Assembly: GCF_900108275.1 (NCBI RefSeq)
Contig: NZ_FNVD01000005.1
Location: 165,340-229,339, forward strand
DNA: 64,000 nt
Direction: 5' to 3'
Source: Jhaorihella thermophila
Lineage (GTDB): Bacteria > Pseudomonadota > Alphaproteobacteria > Rhodobacterales > Rhodobacteraceae
A program made the translations under genes and the position numbers. Below, piece after piece: positions 36,054-46,216 of this stretch. The notes beneath the pieces were generated by a model. The model saw nothing but the letters and a program-made list of their open reading frames with translations, made no database searches and was not told the origin of the DNA. Position 1 is the stretch's first letter; each line of letters begins with the position of its first letter.

Positions 36054-37433
36054 ATGTTCCGTATTCTGTTGATTGCGCTCACGCTGGTCTCCGCGGCGGC
36101 GGCAGGGGCCGAAACCCGCGTGCCGCAGTCTCCCGCCGAGATTTCGCTGAGCTTTGTTCCGGTGGTGAAGAAATCCGCTCCGGCGGTGGTGAACATCTAT
36201 GCGCGCACGGTGACGCAGGAACGATCCCCCTTTGCGGGCGATCCGTTCTTTGAGCAGTTCTTTCGCGATTTCGCCCAGCCGCGCCCACGGATTCAGAACT
36301 CGTTGGGATCGGGGGTGATCCTGACGCCGGACGGAATCGTGGTGTCGAACTTTCACGTCGTGGGACGCGCGACCGACATCCGCGTGGTGCTGAAGGACCG
36401 GCGGGAATACGAGGCCGAGGTGCTGTTGGGCGACGAGGCGCTGGATCTCGCCATTCTCAGGCTGAAAGATGCGCGCGACCTGCCGTATCTGGAATTGCGC
36501 GATTCCGACAGGGTCGAGGTCGGCGAGCTGGTGCTGGCCATCGGCAACCCGTTCGGGGTGGGGCAGACCGTGTCCAGCGGCATCATTTCGGGGCTGGCGC
36601 GGTCGGGCACGTCGGTGGGCAACGAACGCGGCTATTTCATCCAGACCGACGCGCCAATCAATCCCGGCAACTCGGGCGGGGCGCTGATCGACGTGAACGG
36701 GCGGCTCATCGGCATCAACACCTCGATCCTGACCCGGTCCGGCGGGTCGAACGGCATCGGTTTTGCGATCCCCGCCAATCTCGTGCGCGAATTTCTCGCG
36801 CAGGCGCGGGCGGGAAACCGGGAATTCGTCCGCCCCTGGGCCGGGATGGCGGGGCAATCGGTGGACGCGGACCTGGCCGCCTCACTGGGGCTGGATCTGC
36901 CGCAGGGTTTCCTGATTTCCGACCTGCATCCGGCCAGCCCCTTTGCCCGCGCGGGCTTTCGCGTGGGCGACCTGATCACCCATGTTGACGGGCAAGAGGT
37001 CAATTCCCCCGCCGAGATGATGTTCCGCATGGTGGTGGCGGGGATCGGTCACAAGGCGCGGGTTACGCGGCTGCGCAATGGCCGGACGAAAGAGATCGAA
37101 GTCGCCATGATGCCGCCGCCCGACGATCCGCCGGCGGAAGAAACCGAACTGGGCGACCGCACCGTGTTTCCCGGCCTCAAGGTGGCGCGGATCAACCCGC
37201 GCACCATGCTGCGGTTCGGCCTGCCGCTGTCGCTGGACGGGGTGGTAGTGACCGAACCGGGCCCCTATGCCGGGCCGGCGGGGCTGCGCGCGGGGGATGT
37301 GATTGTCGCCATCAACGGCGAGGCGGTGGAACGGCCGCGCGACGTGCGCCGCGCCCTGACACGGCCGGGCCGCTGGCTGCGGATCGACCTGTTGCGGCAG
37401 GGCCAGCGGGTCAGTCTGCGGCTGAGGCTCTGA
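36054..37433 (+). CDS. Periplasmic serine protease, DegP/HtrA type
   Basis: A Do-family serine endopeptidase of 459 residues for quality control of periplasmic proteins. A signal peptide occupies residues 1-19 (cleavage after AGA). The catalytic triad is H101 (SNFHVV), D131 (ALDLAIL) and S207 (NPGNSGG). Two PDZ domains follow, the first around residues 275-360 and the second around 380-455. The linker segment between the protease start and H101 is short and lacks the long Q-linker of E. coli DegP, so it is closer to DegQ/DegS-type enzymes. An AGGAGGC site ends three bases before the ATG at 36054. The rarA gene begins five bases after its stop. Confidence 0.93.
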   Translation: MFRILLIALTLVSAAAAGAETRVPQSPAEISLSFVPVVKKSAPAVVNIYARTVTQERSPFAGDPFFEQFFRDFAQPRPRIQNSLGSGVILTPDGIVVSNFHVVGRATDIRVVLKDRREYEAEVLLGDEALDLAILRLKDARDLPYLELRDSDRVEVGELVLAIGNPFGVGQTVSSGIISGLARSGTSVGNERGYFIQTDAPINPGNSGGALIDVNGRLIGINTSILTRSGGSNGIGFAIPANLVREFLAQARAGNREFVRPWAGMAGQSVDADLAASLGLDLPQGFLISDLHPASPFARAGFRVGDLITHVDGQEVNSPAEMMFRMVVAGIGHKARVTRLRNGRTKEIEVAMMPPPDDPPAEETELGDRTVFPGLKVARINPRTMLRFGLPLSLDGVVVTEPGPYAGPAGLRAGDVIVAINGEAVERPRDVRRALTRPGRWLRIDLLRQGQRVSLRLRL

Positions 37434-37438
37434 CCGTC

Positions 37439-38752
37439 GTGGCCGACCTGTTCGACAGCCCCGAGGAAACCGGTGATCACGCCGCCCCGCACCGGCCGCT
37501 GGCCGACCGGCTGCGGCCGAGAACGCTGGCCGAAGTGATCGGGCAGGACCAGGTGCTGGGGCCGGATGCGCCGCTGCGGGTGATGCTGGAGTCCGGGTCG
37601 CTCGGCAGCCTGATCTTCTGGGGTCCGCCGGGGGTGGGCAAGACCACCATCGCGCGGCTTCTGGCCGATGAAACAGATCTTCATTTCGTGCAGATCAGCG
37701 CAATCTTCACCGGCGTGCCCGAACTGAAGAAAGTGTTCGAGGCGGCGAAGATCCGGCGGCAGAACGGGCAGGGGACGCTGCTTTTCGTGGACGAGATCCA
37801 CCGCTTCAACAAGGCCCAGCAGGACGGATTCCTGCCGCATATGGAGGACGGCACGATCCTTCTGGTCGGGGCGACCACGGAAAACCCGTCCTTCGAGCTG
37901 AACGCCGCGCTGCTGAGTCGCGCGCAGGTGCTGGTGTTGGAACGGCTGTCGCTTGCGGATCTGGAACGGCTGATGCAGCGGGCCGAGGCCGAACTGGGCC
38001 GCAAGCTGCCGCTCACCGGTCCCGCGCGCGAGGCCTTGCAGGAAATGGCCGACGGCGACGGGCGGGCGCTGTTGAACCTGGTAGAGCAGGTCGCGGCCTG
38101 GCGGGTGGAGCAACCCCTGGACCCCGACGCGCTGGCCCGGCGGTTGATGCGACGGGCGGCGAAATACGACAAGAGCGGAGACGAGCATTACAACCTGATT
38201 TCGGCCCTGCACAAATCCGTGCGCGGCTCGGACCCGGACGCGGCGCTCTACTGGCTGGCGCGGATGCTGCAGGGGGGCGAGGATCCGCGCTATCTGGCGC
38301 GCCGGATCACGCGGATGGCGGTCGAGGATATCGGGCTGGCCGACCCGCAGGCCCAGACCATCTGCCTGCACGCCTGGGAAACCTATGAACGCCTCGGCAG
38401 CCCCGAGGGCGAACTGGCGCTGGCGCAGGCGGTGGCCTATCTCGCGCTCGCGCCCAAATCGAACGCGGGCTATGTGGCCTACAAGGCGGCGATGCGGCTG
38501 GCCAAAAAGACCGGCAGCGCGCCCCCGCCCAAGCATATCCTGAACGCGCCAACGGCGCTGATGAAGGACCAGGGCTATGGGGCGGGCTATGAATACGACC
38601 ACGATGCCGAGGACGGGTTTTCGGGGCAGAACTATTTCCCCGAAGGCGTGAAACGCCCGGTGCTCTACCAGCCGGTCGAACGCGGGTTCGAGCGCGAGCT
38701 GAAACGCCGGCTGGACTATTTCGCGCGGCTTCGGGCGCGGCGCGGCGGGTAG
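37439..38752 (+). CDS. rarA: Replication-associated recombination protein RarA (MgsA)
   Basis: A AAA+ ATPase of 437 residues related to clamp loaders, acting at stalled replication forks. The Walker A is [12 protein letters not shown] (near residue 61), the Walker [19 protein letters not shown] (near residue 117), sensor 1 [11 protein letters not shown]. The C-terminal tetramerization part carries [27 protein letters not shown] and [13 protein letters not shown], typical of RarA. The start is GTG at 37439, five bases after the protease stop, so the pair is probably co-transcribed; no better start exists. Confidence 0.95.
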   Translation: MADLFDSPEETGDHAAPHRPLADRLRPRTLAEVIGQDQVLGPDAPLRVMLESGSLGSLIFWGPPGVGKTTIARLLADETDLHFVQISAIFTGVPELKKVFEAAKIRRQNGQGTLLFVDEIHRFNKAQQDGFLPHMEDGTILLVGATTENPSFELNAALLSRAQVLVLERLSLADLERLMQRAEAELGRKLPLTGPAREALQEMADGDGRALLNLVEQVAAWRVEQPLDPDALARRLMRRAAKYDKSGDEHYNLISALHKSVRGSDPDAALYWLARMLQGGEDPRYLARRITRMAVEDIGLADPQAQTICLHAWETYERLGSPEGELALAQAVAYLALAPKSNAGYVAYKAAMRLAKKTGSAPPPKHILNAPTALMKDQGYGAGYEYDHDAEDGFSGQNYFPEGVKRPVLYQPVERGFERELKRRLDYFARLRARRGG

Positions 38753-38850
38753 GGCGGGCTCTTGCCCCCTGGCCTCTGATCGCTCATAAACGCCGGTGAC
38801 TCGAGGTCGCGGCGCGCGATGCGCCACCAACCAGAAGGACAGCCGGGAAG

Positions 38851-39033
38851 ATGACGACAAAAGCGCCTGAAATCAAGATCGTCGAAACCACGCGCATTGC
38901 CTGTGACGGCGGCGAAGGCGCGCTGGGCCATCCGCGGGTCTGGCTGCACATCCCCGAAGGGCAGGGCTGGATCGAGTGCCCCTATTGCGACTGCAAATAC
39001 GTGCTCAAGGGCCACGAGGACAAGGCCGCCTGA
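38851..39033 (+). CDS. Small zinc-finger protein, NDUFS6-like (zf-CHCC)
   Basis: A 60-residue protein with a CHCC zinc site: C18, H27, C43 and C46 (ACDGG, GHPRVWLHI, ECPYC). This is the conserved core of NDUFS6, an accessory subunit of mitochondrial complex I, and in alphaproteobacteria the same protein is found with complex I. The ATG at 38851 is preceded by an Rich purine stretch (GGGAAG). It lies alone between rarA and polA; association with NADH dehydrogenase is inferred from the family. Confidence 0.88.
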   Translation: MTTKAPEIKIVETTRIACDGGEGALGHPRVWLHIPEGQGWIECPYCDCKYVLKGHEDKAA

Positions 39034-39170
39034 GCCTCGGCACCCGCTGACGCGATCCTTTTCATGCCGCGTGTTCCCCGGCCGGAGGGCACGCGGCGAT
39101 TGCGATGTGCGCCGTCATGGCCGATAACGGGCGCAGTCCGGCAGCAACAGGAACGGGTGGGCGACGCAGC

Positions 39171-41981
39171 ATGACGGATTCGAATTTCGGCAAGGGGTGC
39201 CACCTGCACCTGATCGACGGCTCGGCCTTCATTTTTCGCGCCTATCACGCCCTGCCGCCGCTGACGCGGAAATCCGACGGTTTGCCCGTGGGCGCGGTGG
39301 CCGGGTTCTGCAACATGCTGCAACGCTATGTGGACGGCGACCACGGCGCGGATGCGCCGACCCATCTGGCGGTGATCTTCGATGCCAAGGGCGACAATTT
39401 CCGCCACAAGCTGTTTCCCGACTACAAGGCCAACCGCGAAGAGATGCCCGAGGATCTGCGCCCGCAGATCCCGCTGACGCGGGCTGCGACCGAGGCGTTC
39501 AACATCCCTTCGATCGAGCTCGAAGGCTTCGAGGCCGACGACATCATCGCCACGCTGACCTGCCGGGCGCGGCAGGCCGGGGGGCGGGTGACGATCGTGT
39601 CCTCGGACAAGGATCTGATGCAGCTGGTCGGCGGCGGGGTCGAGATGATGGACCCGATGAAAAACATCCGCATCGACCGCGACGGCGTGATCAAGAAGTT
39701 CGGCGTGCCGCCGGAAAAGGTCGTGGACGTGCAGGCGCTGGCGGGCGACAGCATTGACAACATCCCCGGCGCGCCGGGGATCGGGATCAAGACGGCGGCG
39801 CTTCTCATCAACGAATGGGGCGATCTGGAAACGTTGCTGGACCATGCCGAGGAGATCAGGCAGCCCAAGCGCCGTCAGACCCTGATCGAGAAACGCGACC
39901 AGATCGAGCTGTCGAAGAAGCTGGTGCAGCTCGACTGCAAGATGCCCCTGGACGTGTCGCTGGACGATCTGGAGCTGCGCGAGCCGGACCCGGACAAGTT
40001 GCTGGCGTTTCTGGCCGAGATGGAGTTTCGCACCCTGTCGCGGCGGATCGCCGAAAAGCTGGGGGTGGAGCCGCCGGTCATCCCCGAAAAGGCGCCGGAC
40101 CCTGCCGGTGATGCGCCGGCACCGGACGATCAGCCTTTCGATTCGGCCAATTACGAATGCGTCCGCGACGCCCAGGCGCTGCAACGCTGGATCGACCTGA
40201 TCCAGTTCCGCGGCTGGGTGGCGGTGGACACCGAAACCACCAGCCTGGACGAGATGCGCGCCGATCTGGTGGGTATCTCGCTGGCGGTCGAGCCGGGTTC
40301 GGCCTGCTACATCCCGCTGGGGCACAAGGACGGCGCGACCGATGACCTCTTTGGCTCGGACGCGCTGGCCGAAGGGCAGATGGACAAGGCGCAGGCGCTG
40401 GGCATGCTGAAGCCGGTGCTGGAGGACGACTCGATCCTGAAGATCGGGCAGAACATGAAATACGACGCCAAGATCCTGGCCCGGCACGGGATCGACGTCG
40501 CGCCGATCGACGACACGATGCTGTTGTCCTATGCCATGCACGCGGGCCTGCACGGGCATGGGATGGACACGCTGTCCGAACGCTACCTGAACCACACGCC
40601 GATCCCGATCAAGCCGCTGTTGGGCTCTGGCAAGTCGGCGATCACCTTCGACAAGGTCAAGATCGAGGACGCCGTGGCTTACGCCGCCGAGGATGCCGAC
40701 ATCACGCTGCGGCTGTGGCGCGTGTTCAAGCCCCAGCTGCACCGGGCGCGGGTGACAACCGTCTATGAGACGCTGGAACGCCCGTTGGTGCCGGTTCTGG
40801 CGCGGATGGAGATGGACGGCATCAAGGTGGACCGCGACACGCTCGGCCGCATGTCCAACGGGCTGTCGCAGAAAATGGCCGCGCTCGAATCCGAGATCCA
40901 CGAACTGGCGGGCGAGGAGTTCAATGTCGGCAGCCCCAAACAGCTGGGCGAGATCCTGTTCGACAAGATGGGGATCGAGGGCGGCAAGCGGGGCAAGACC
41001 GGCGCCTATGCCACGGGGGCGGACGTTCTGGAAGATCTCGCCGCCGAGGGCAACGAACTGGCGGCGCGGGTGCTGGACTGGCGGCAGCTGGCCAAGCTGA
41101 AATCGACCTATACGGATGCGCTGCAGGACCACATCAACCCGGAAACGGGGCGGGTGCATACGTCATATGTGATCGCGGGGGCGAACACGGGGCGGCTGGC
41201 CTCGACCGATCCCAACCTGCAGAACATCCCCGTGCGCACCGAGGAAGGCCGCCGCATCCGCAAGGCATTCGTCGCCGAGCCGGGCAACAAGATCGTGTCG
41301 CTGGACTACAGCCAGATCGAATTGCGGATTCTGGCCCATATCGCCGATATCCCGGCGCTGAAACAGGCCTTTGCCGACGGGCTGGACATCCACGCCATGA
41401 CCGCCTCCGAGATGTTCGACGTGCCGCTGGACCAGATGACGCCGGAGATCCGCCGCCGCGCCAAGGCGATCAATTTCGGGGTGATCTACGGCATCTCGGC
41501 CTTTGGCCTGTCGCGCAACCTGCGCATTCCGCGCAGCGAAGCGCAGGAATTCATAGACCGCTACTTCGAACGCTTCCCCGGCATCCGGGCCTACATGGAC
41601 GACACGGTTGCCTTTGCCAAGGAGCACGGGTTCGTCCGCACCCTGTTCGGCCGGCGCATCAATACGCCGGAAATCGCGGCCAGGGGGCCGCGGGCCGGGT
41701 TCGCCCGCCGCGCGGCGATCAACGCGCCGATCCAGGGCACGGCCGCGGACGTGATCCGGCGGGCGATGATCCGCATGCCCGACGCGATCGCCGGCCTGCC
41801 CGCGAAGATGCTGTTGCAGGTGCATGACGAACTGCTGTTCGAAGTGGCCGAGCATGCGGTGGACAAGACCATCGAGATCGCCCGCTCGGTGATGGAAAAC
41901 GCGCCCGAACCCGCGGTGAAGCTGGACGTGCGGCTGACCGTGGACGCAGGCGTGGGTGACAACTGGGCCGAGGCGCACTGA
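39171..41981 (+). CDS. polA: DNA polymerase I
   Basis: DNA polymerase I (936 residues), for Okazaki-fragment processing and repair. Three domains are present: a 5'-3' exonuclease (HLHLIDGSAFIFRAYHAL to about residue 290), a 3'-5' exonuclease with the intact DTET motif (VAVDTETTSLDEM, near residue 355), and the polymerase domain with LDYSQIELRILAHI (motif A), RRRAKAINFGVIYG (motif B) and LLQVHDELLFEV (motif C). The proofreading site being intact separates it from Taq-like enzymes. The ATG at 39171 gives the family start; the open frame to 39105 is not conserved. Confidence 0.97.
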   Translation: MTDSNFGKGCHLHLIDGSAFIFRAYHALPPLTRKSDGLPVGAVAGFCNMLQRYVDGDHGADAPTHLAVIFDAKGDNFRHKLFPDYKANREEMPEDLRPQIPLTRAATEAFNIPSIELEGFEADDIIATLTCRARQAGGRVTIVSSDKDLMQLVGGGVEMMDPMKNIRIDRDGVIKKFGVPPEKVVDVQALAGDSIDNIPGAPGIGIKTAALLINEWGDLETLLDHAEEIRQPKRRQTLIEKRDQIELSKKLVQLDCKMPLDVSLDDLELREPDPDKLLAFLAEMEFRTLSRRIAEKLGVEPPVIPEKAPDPAGDAPAPDDQPFDSANYECVRDAQALQRWIDLIQFRGWVAVDTETTSLDEMRADLVGISLAVEPGSACYIPLGHKDGATDDLFGSDALAEGQMDKAQALGMLKPVLEDDSILKIGQNMKYDAKILARHGIDVAPIDDTMLLSYAMHAGLHGHGMDTLSERYLNHTPIPIKPLLGSGKSAITFDKVKIEDAVAYAAEDADITLRLWRVFKPQLHRARVTTVYETLERPLVPVLARMEMDGIKVDRDTLGRMSNGLSQKMAALESEIHELAGEEFNVGSPKQLGEILFDKMGIEGGKRGKTGAYATGADVLEDLAAEGNELAARVLDWRQLAKLKSTYTDALQDHINPETGRVHTSYVIAGANTGRLASTDPNLQNIPVRTEEGRRIRKAFVAEPGNKIVSLDYSQIELRILAHIADIPALKQAFADGLDIHAMTASEMFDVPLDQMTPEIRRRAKAINFGVIYGISAFGLSRNLRIPRSEAQEFIDRYFERFPGIRAYMDDTVAFAKEHGFVRTLFGRRINTPEIAARGPRAGFARRAAINAPIQGTAADVIRRAMIRMPDAIAGLPAKMLLQVHDELLFEVAEHAVDKTIEIARSVMENAPEPAVKLDVRLTVDAGVGDNWAEAH

Positions 41982-41985
41982 CCCG

Positions 41986-42741
41986 TCAGGCCGGCATCCA
42001 GCCCAGGGACTCGCGCGTGTCCGGCGTGGTGGGGTTGTATTCGGCGCTGATCCAGCCGTCATAACCGCTGGCTTCGATAGCGTCGAACAGCGTGGCAAAG
42101 TCGATCGGGCCGGACCCCGGTTGGCGGCGGTCCGGGGCCTGCCCGATCTGAACGTGAAAGGCGCGATGGCCAAAGCGGCGCCAGACCTCCAGCGCGTCGC
42201 CGTGGATCATCTGGGCGTGATAGCTGTCGAATTGCAGTCCGACATTGGGCCGGTCCACCCGGTCCAGCACCCGCGCGGCAAGGCCGTAGTCGTTCAGGAA
42301 ATATCCCGGCTGGTTGCTCGCGTTCAGCGGCTCGATGGTGAACCGCCTGCGCGGCCAGGTGTCGGCCAGCCATTGCAGGTTTGCCACGAAGGTCTCTTCG
42401 GCCCGCGGATCGTCCGTGTAACCGGCCATCACATGGATCAGGCCGGGGCGCAGTTCCTCGGCAAAGCGGTCCACGCGGCGCATGTCGTGGCGAAACCGCT
42501 CCACGCCGTCGGGCAGGGCGGCATAGCCCGGCGTGCCGCCGGTGTAGTTGGGGGGTGGCGCGTTGAACAGCACCAGTTCCAGCCCGTTGGCGATCAGGCG
42601 GCGGCGGATCTCTTTTGCGGCGACGTCATAGGGAAAGAGGATCTCGACGCCCGCGAACCCCGCGCGCTCGGCGGCCTCGAAACGGTCGAAGAACGGCAGT
42701 TCGGAAAACAGCAGCGAGATGTTGGCGGCGAGGCGGGGCAT
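41986..42741 (-). CDS. Hydroxypyruvate isomerase-like TIM-barrel protein
   Basis: A sugar isomerase/AP-endonuclease-2 superfamily TIM barrel of 251 residues, close to hydroxypyruvate isomerase (Hyi), which interconverts hydroxypyruvate and tartronate semialdehyde. Metal-site residues are recognisable: E in TIEPLNASNQPGYFL (near residue 142), D in LQFDSYHAQM (near residue 177), H in HVQIGQAPDRRQPG (near residue 205) and E in WISAEYNPT (near residue 237). The ATG at 42741 (MPRLAANISLLF) is the family start. Only four bases separate its stop from the convergent polA stop. No other glyoxylate-pathway genes lie nearby, so the role is uncertain. Confidence 0.88.
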   Translation of the reverse strand: MPRLAANISLLFSELPFFDRFEAAERAGFAGVEILFPYDVAAKEIRRRLIANGLELVLFNAPPPNYTGGTPGYAALPDGVERFRHDMRRVDRFAEELRPGLIHVMAGYTDDPRAEETFVANLQWLADTWPRRRFTIEPLNASNQPGYFLNDYGLAARVLDRVDRPNVGLQFDSYHAQMIHGDALEVWRRFGHRAFHVQIGQAPDRRQPGSGPIDFATLFDAIEASGYDGWISAEYNPTTPDTRESLGWMPA

Positions 42742-42898
42742 TGGCTCGGAATCCTTGTTCGGTCCGTTCAGGCTTAGCGACCCGGCCGCGCAAAGGAAAG
42801 GAGTCCGAAAACGACACCTTGTCGAATCCGGGCCAGACGGAAGCCGCGAATCAGAGGATTGAGGAGCAAGGAACGCAACGGATCTTGCGGGTGTTTCC

Positions 42899-43840
42899 AT
42901 GACCTATCCCTATGATCCGGCGGGGTTTTCGCAGGTTGGTGCGATCCGCCGGGGCGGTATTCTTTCGGGCAATGCCTTGTGTGTGGCCTCGATGGTCACA
43001 TGGGCCGCGGGCTTTCCGGCGGCCGAGATCCTGCTGGACAGCTGGCACCCCGCTGCGCTGACCGCCGCGCGGCTGGTGCTGGCGGTGGCGATCCTGCTGC
43101 CGGTCTGGATCATGGCGGACGGGCCGGCTGCGGCGCGTCACGCGCGCTGGGGGCATGGCCTGATGGTGGGCGGCATGGGCTTTGGGCTGGGGGCGTTCTT
43201 TCTGCTCAAGGCGCAGGCGCTGACCGATCCGGTGACGGTGGCGCTGATCGCCTCGGCCTCGCCGCTGGCGGCGACGCTGCTGGAGATGGCGCAGCGCAGC
43301 CGCAGGCTGACGCCCGGTTTCGTGCTGGGGCTGGCGGCCTCGGTGATCGGCGGCGCGGTGGCCACGCAGGGCACGCCCTCGGCCGATCTGGGGATGGGGG
43401 CGGCCTATGCGATTGCCTCGGTCTTTGTCTTTGCCTAGGGCAGCATGAAGGCGGTGCAAGATTTCCCCGACCTGAGCCCGCTGGGCCGCACCACGATCAC
43501 GCTGGCCGGTGGCATGGTGTTGATGGTGCTGGTCACGGCCGTGATGGGCACTATGGGCTCGGACATGCTGCCGCGCGGCACTGTCGGGGTGGAACAGTTC
43601 GGCCTGCTGACGATCTACGCGGTCACCGGCATGGCGCTCAGCCAGGTGATGTGGATCGCCTCGGTGGGGCGGCTGGGGATTGCGGTGGCCTCGTTCCACA
43701 TCAACATCGCGCCCTTCTACGTGATGGTGATCCTGCTGTCGCTGGGGGGCGCGTGGGACTGGCGGCAGGCCACCGGCGCCGCGATCGTGGCGCTTGGGGT
43801 CGTGTTGTCGCAGGGCGGGGGGTGGGTCGGCCGCCGTTGA
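42899..43840 (+). pseudogene. EamA/DMT-family transporter interrupted by an in-frame TAG
   Basis: A two-repeat EamA permease that reads in one frame from 42899 to 43840 except for TAG at 43436-43438. The residues around it (SVFVFA / GSMKAVQDFP) match a conserved spot where relatives have Trp (FAW-G-S), so one G-to-A change (TGG to TAG) explains it. The first repeat (179 residues) and the second (from about 43445, 131 residues) are otherwise undamaged; an ATG at 43445 could start the second half as a separate protein, but it lacks a clear ribosome-binding site. Recent inactivation, sequencing error or readthrough are all possible. The substrate is unknown. Confidence 0.88.
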
Positions 43841-43942
43841 ACCCGCGGCGCTTGCGATAAGCGGCGCGGCGCGGTATCCGCATGAACTGTCCCGGCCGGC
43901 GCGCACGCGTCTGCCGGGCCGGCAGAAACGGAGCCCAAGCCC

Positions 43943-45235
43943 ATGGTGGATATCGCGACCCGCGTCTGGAACCACAAGTGGAAGATCGACCCCATCGTGC
44001 GGTCGCTGATCGACACGGATTTCTACAAGCTGCTGATGTGCCAGTCGGTGTTCCGCAACAAGCCCGACACCGTTGTCACCTTCAGCCTGATCAACCGCTC
44101 CAAGCACATCCGGCTGGCGGAACTGGTGGACGAAGGCGAGCTGCGCGAACAGCTGGACCACATCCGCACCCTGCGGCTCACCCGAGGCGAGAGCACCTGG
44201 CTGCGCGGCAACATGTTCTACGGCAAGCGGCAGATGTTCCGTCCCGACTTCATGGAATGGTTCGAGGGTCTGCGCCTGCCGCCCTATCACCTGGAAAAGC
44301 GCGACGGCCAGTATGAGCTGACCTTCGAGGGCAAGTGGCCCGAGGTGATGCTGTGGGAGATCCCGGCGCTTGCCGTGCTGATGGAGCTGCGCGGGCGGGC
44401 GGTGCTGCACAAGATGCGCCGGTTCGAGCTGCAGGTGCTCTATGCCCGCGCGATGACCAAGCTGTGGGAAAAGGTCGAACGCCTGCGCGCCGTCGAGGGC
44501 ATCAAGATCGCCGATTTCGGCACGCGCCGCCGCCATTCCTTTCTGTGGCAGGACTGGTGCGTGCAGGCGATGACCGAAGGGCTGGGCGAGGGCTTTGTGG
44601 GCACGTCGAACTGCCTGATCGCCAAAAATCGCGATCTGGAGGCGATCGGTACCAACGCGCATGAACTGCCGATGGTTTATGCGGCGCTGGCGGACACCGA
44701 CGAGGAACTGGCGCAGGCGCCCTATGAAGTGCTCAAGGACTGGCACGAGGAACACGAAGGCAACCTGCGCATCATCCTGCCGGACACCTTCGGGACCAAG
44801 GGGTTTCTGGAGCGTGCCCCGGACTGGCTGGCCAGCTGGACCGGCATCCGTATCGACAGCGGAGACCCCGTCGAAGGCGCGGAAACCGCGATCGCCTGGT
44901 GGAAATCGCGCGGCGAGGATCCACGGCAGAAGCGGATCATCTTTTCCGATGCGCTGGACGTGGACAAGATTCTGGATCTGCACAAGCGCTTCGCCCATCG
45001 CGCCAAGGTGTCCTATGGCTGGGGCACGCTGTTGACCAACGATTTTCGCGGGTTGGTGCCGGGCGATGCGCTGGCGCCGTTTTCGCTGGTTTGTAAGGCG
45101 GCTGCCGCGAATGGCCGGCCCACGGTCAAGCTGAGCGACAACCCCGAAAAGGCGATGGGGCCGCCGGAAGAGATCGAACGCTACAAGCGCGTCTTCGGCG
45201 TTGGAGAGCAGAAGCGGATCAAGGTCGAGGTCTGA
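43943..45235 (+). CDS. pncB: Nicotinate phosphoribosyltransferase
   Basis: Nicotinate phosphoribosyltransferase (430 residues), which salvages nicotinate into NAD via the Preiss-Handler route. The N-terminal [17 protein letters not shown], the central [15 protein letters not shown] and the PRPP-binding EGTSNC-like block ([13 protein letters not shown]) are all present, along with [13 protein letters not shown]. Neighbouring pncA, often adjacent in this family, is not present. A strong terminator for the opposite strand lies in the 78-base gap after it, and no terminator of its own is visible. Confidence 0.95.
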   Translation: MVDIATRVWNHKWKIDPIVRSLIDTDFYKLLMCQSVFRNKPDTVVTFSLINRSKHIRLAELVDEGELREQLDHIRTLRLTRGESTWLRGNMFYGKRQMFRPDFMEWFEGLRLPPYHLEKRDGQYELTFEGKWPEVMLWEIPALAVLMELRGRAVLHKMRRFELQVLYARAMTKLWEKVERLRAVEGIKIADFGTRRRHSFLWQDWCVQAMTEGLGEGFVGTSNCLIAKNRDLEAIGTNAHELPMVYAALADTDEELAQAPYEVLKDWHEEHEGNLRIILPDTFGTKGFLERAPDWLASWTGIRIDSGDPVEGAETAIAWWKSRGEDPRQKRIIFSDALDVDKILDLHKRFAHRAKVSYGWGTLLTNDFRGLVPGDALAPFSLVCKAAAANGRPTVKLSDNPEKAMGPPEEIERYKRVFGVGEQKRIKVEV

Positions 45236-45256
45236 GCGTCCTGCCCGCCGGGCAAT

Positions 45257-45287
45257 GAAAAAACGCCCCCGGATTCCGGGGGCGTTC
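45257..45287 (-). terminator. Rho-independent terminator after rpmD
   Basis: An 11-bp perfect stem (AACGCCCCCGG / CCGGGGGCGTT) with a three-base loop, followed on the minus strand by a run of six T. It therefore ends the leftward rpmC-rpmD transcript. Confidence 0.9.
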
Positions 45288-45313
45288 GCATTGTCATGCG
45301 AGGCGATCATGCC

Positions 45314-45502
45314 TCAGTCGCGCTCTTCGATGATCTCCACGAGGTGCGGGATCTTGGCGACCATGCCACGGATGGCCGGAGTATCCTCCAGTTCGCGGGT
45401 CTTGTGCATCTTGTTCAGTCCAAGTCCGATCAGCGTCTGGCGCTGCTTGGCCGGGCGACGGATCGGGCTGCCGATCTGCTTGACGACGATGGTTTTGGCC
45501 AT
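45314..45502 (-). CDS. rpmD: 50S ribosomal protein L30
   Basis: Ribosomal protein L30 (62 residues). The pattern [27 protein letters not shown] is diagnostic. It is the last gene of the minus-strand ribosomal block and ends 27 bases before a strong terminator. In most bacteria rplO follows directly; here rplO is at 30127 on the other strand. Confidence 0.96.
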   Translation of the reverse strand: MAKTIVVKQIGSPIRRPAKQRQTLIGLGLNKMHKTRELEDTPAIRGMVAKIPHLVEIIEERD

Positions 45503-45514
45503 GTTGACGTCTCC

Positions 45515-46084
45515 TTACGCTTCGGCCGGCTGCTGGGCCGGCGCTTCGTCCCGCTTGGGCAGGATGTCGGCGACCTTCTTGCCGCGGCGCTGGGCGACCA
45601 TGCGCGGCGACTGGGTCTTGGTCAGGCCGTCGATGGTGGCGCGGATCATGTTGTAGGGGTTCTGCGAGCCGATCGACTTGGACACCACGTCCTTGACGCC
45701 CAGCATCTCGAACACGGCGCGCATCGGACCACCGGCGATGATCCCGGTGCCTTCCGGCGCGGTGCGCATCACGACCTTGCCGGCGCCCCAGCGACCTTCG
45801 ATGTCGTGGTGCAGGGTGCGGCCCTCTTTCAGCGGCACGCGGATCATGTTGCGCTTGGCGGCCTCGGTGGCCTTGCGGATGGCTTCGGGCACTTCCTTGG
45901 CCTTGCCCTTGCCAAAGCCGACCCGGCCCTTCTGGTCGCCCACGACCACCAGAGCCGCGAAGCCGAAGCGCTTGCCGCCCTTCACGGTCTTGGACACACG
46001 GTTGATCGCGACCAGGCGATCGGCGAATTCAGGGGCTTCCTCGCGGTCGCGGCGGCCGCCCCGGCGGTTTTCACGTTCTGCCAT
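45515..46084 (-). CDS. rpsE: 30S ribosomal protein S5
   Basis: Ribosomal protein S5 (189 residues), which helps decoding accuracy. The double-stranded-RNA-binding-like N-domain ([27 protein letters not shown]) and the [23 protein letters not shown] C-domain ([23 protein letters not shown]) are complete. The ATG at 46084 gives the family length. A 132-base gap with several GC-rich inverted repeats separates it from rplR, longer than usual for this position. Confidence 0.97.
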   Translation of the reverse strand: MAERENRRGGRRDREEAPEFADRLVAINRVSKTVKGGKRFGFAALVVVGDQKGRVGFGKGKAKEVPEAIRKATEAAKRNMIRVPLKEGRTLHHDIEGRWGAGKVVMRTAPEGTGIIAGGPMRAVFEMLGVKDVVSKSIGSQNPYNMIRATIDGLTKTQSPRMVAQRRGKKVADILPKRDEAPAQQPAEA

Positions 46085-46216
46085 TCGGCATTCCCTTCTC
46101 TTGGTGGCGCATGGCGCCGGTTCGTCCAATCCAGGTGGGCCCCGGTGTTGCCCGATCAGGGCCGGAACCCCCGGATCATCGGGGCGGCACGCAACCCGCG
46201 CCGCCCACGCTTTGCA

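Noticed and set aside
31..43438. Genome-wide recoding of TAG as an amino acid
   Set aside because: TAG is used as the normal stop at the ends of the SulP gene, the YejA-type gene and the YejF-type gene, and the transposase remnant has TGA and frameshifts too, so general recoding is not supported.
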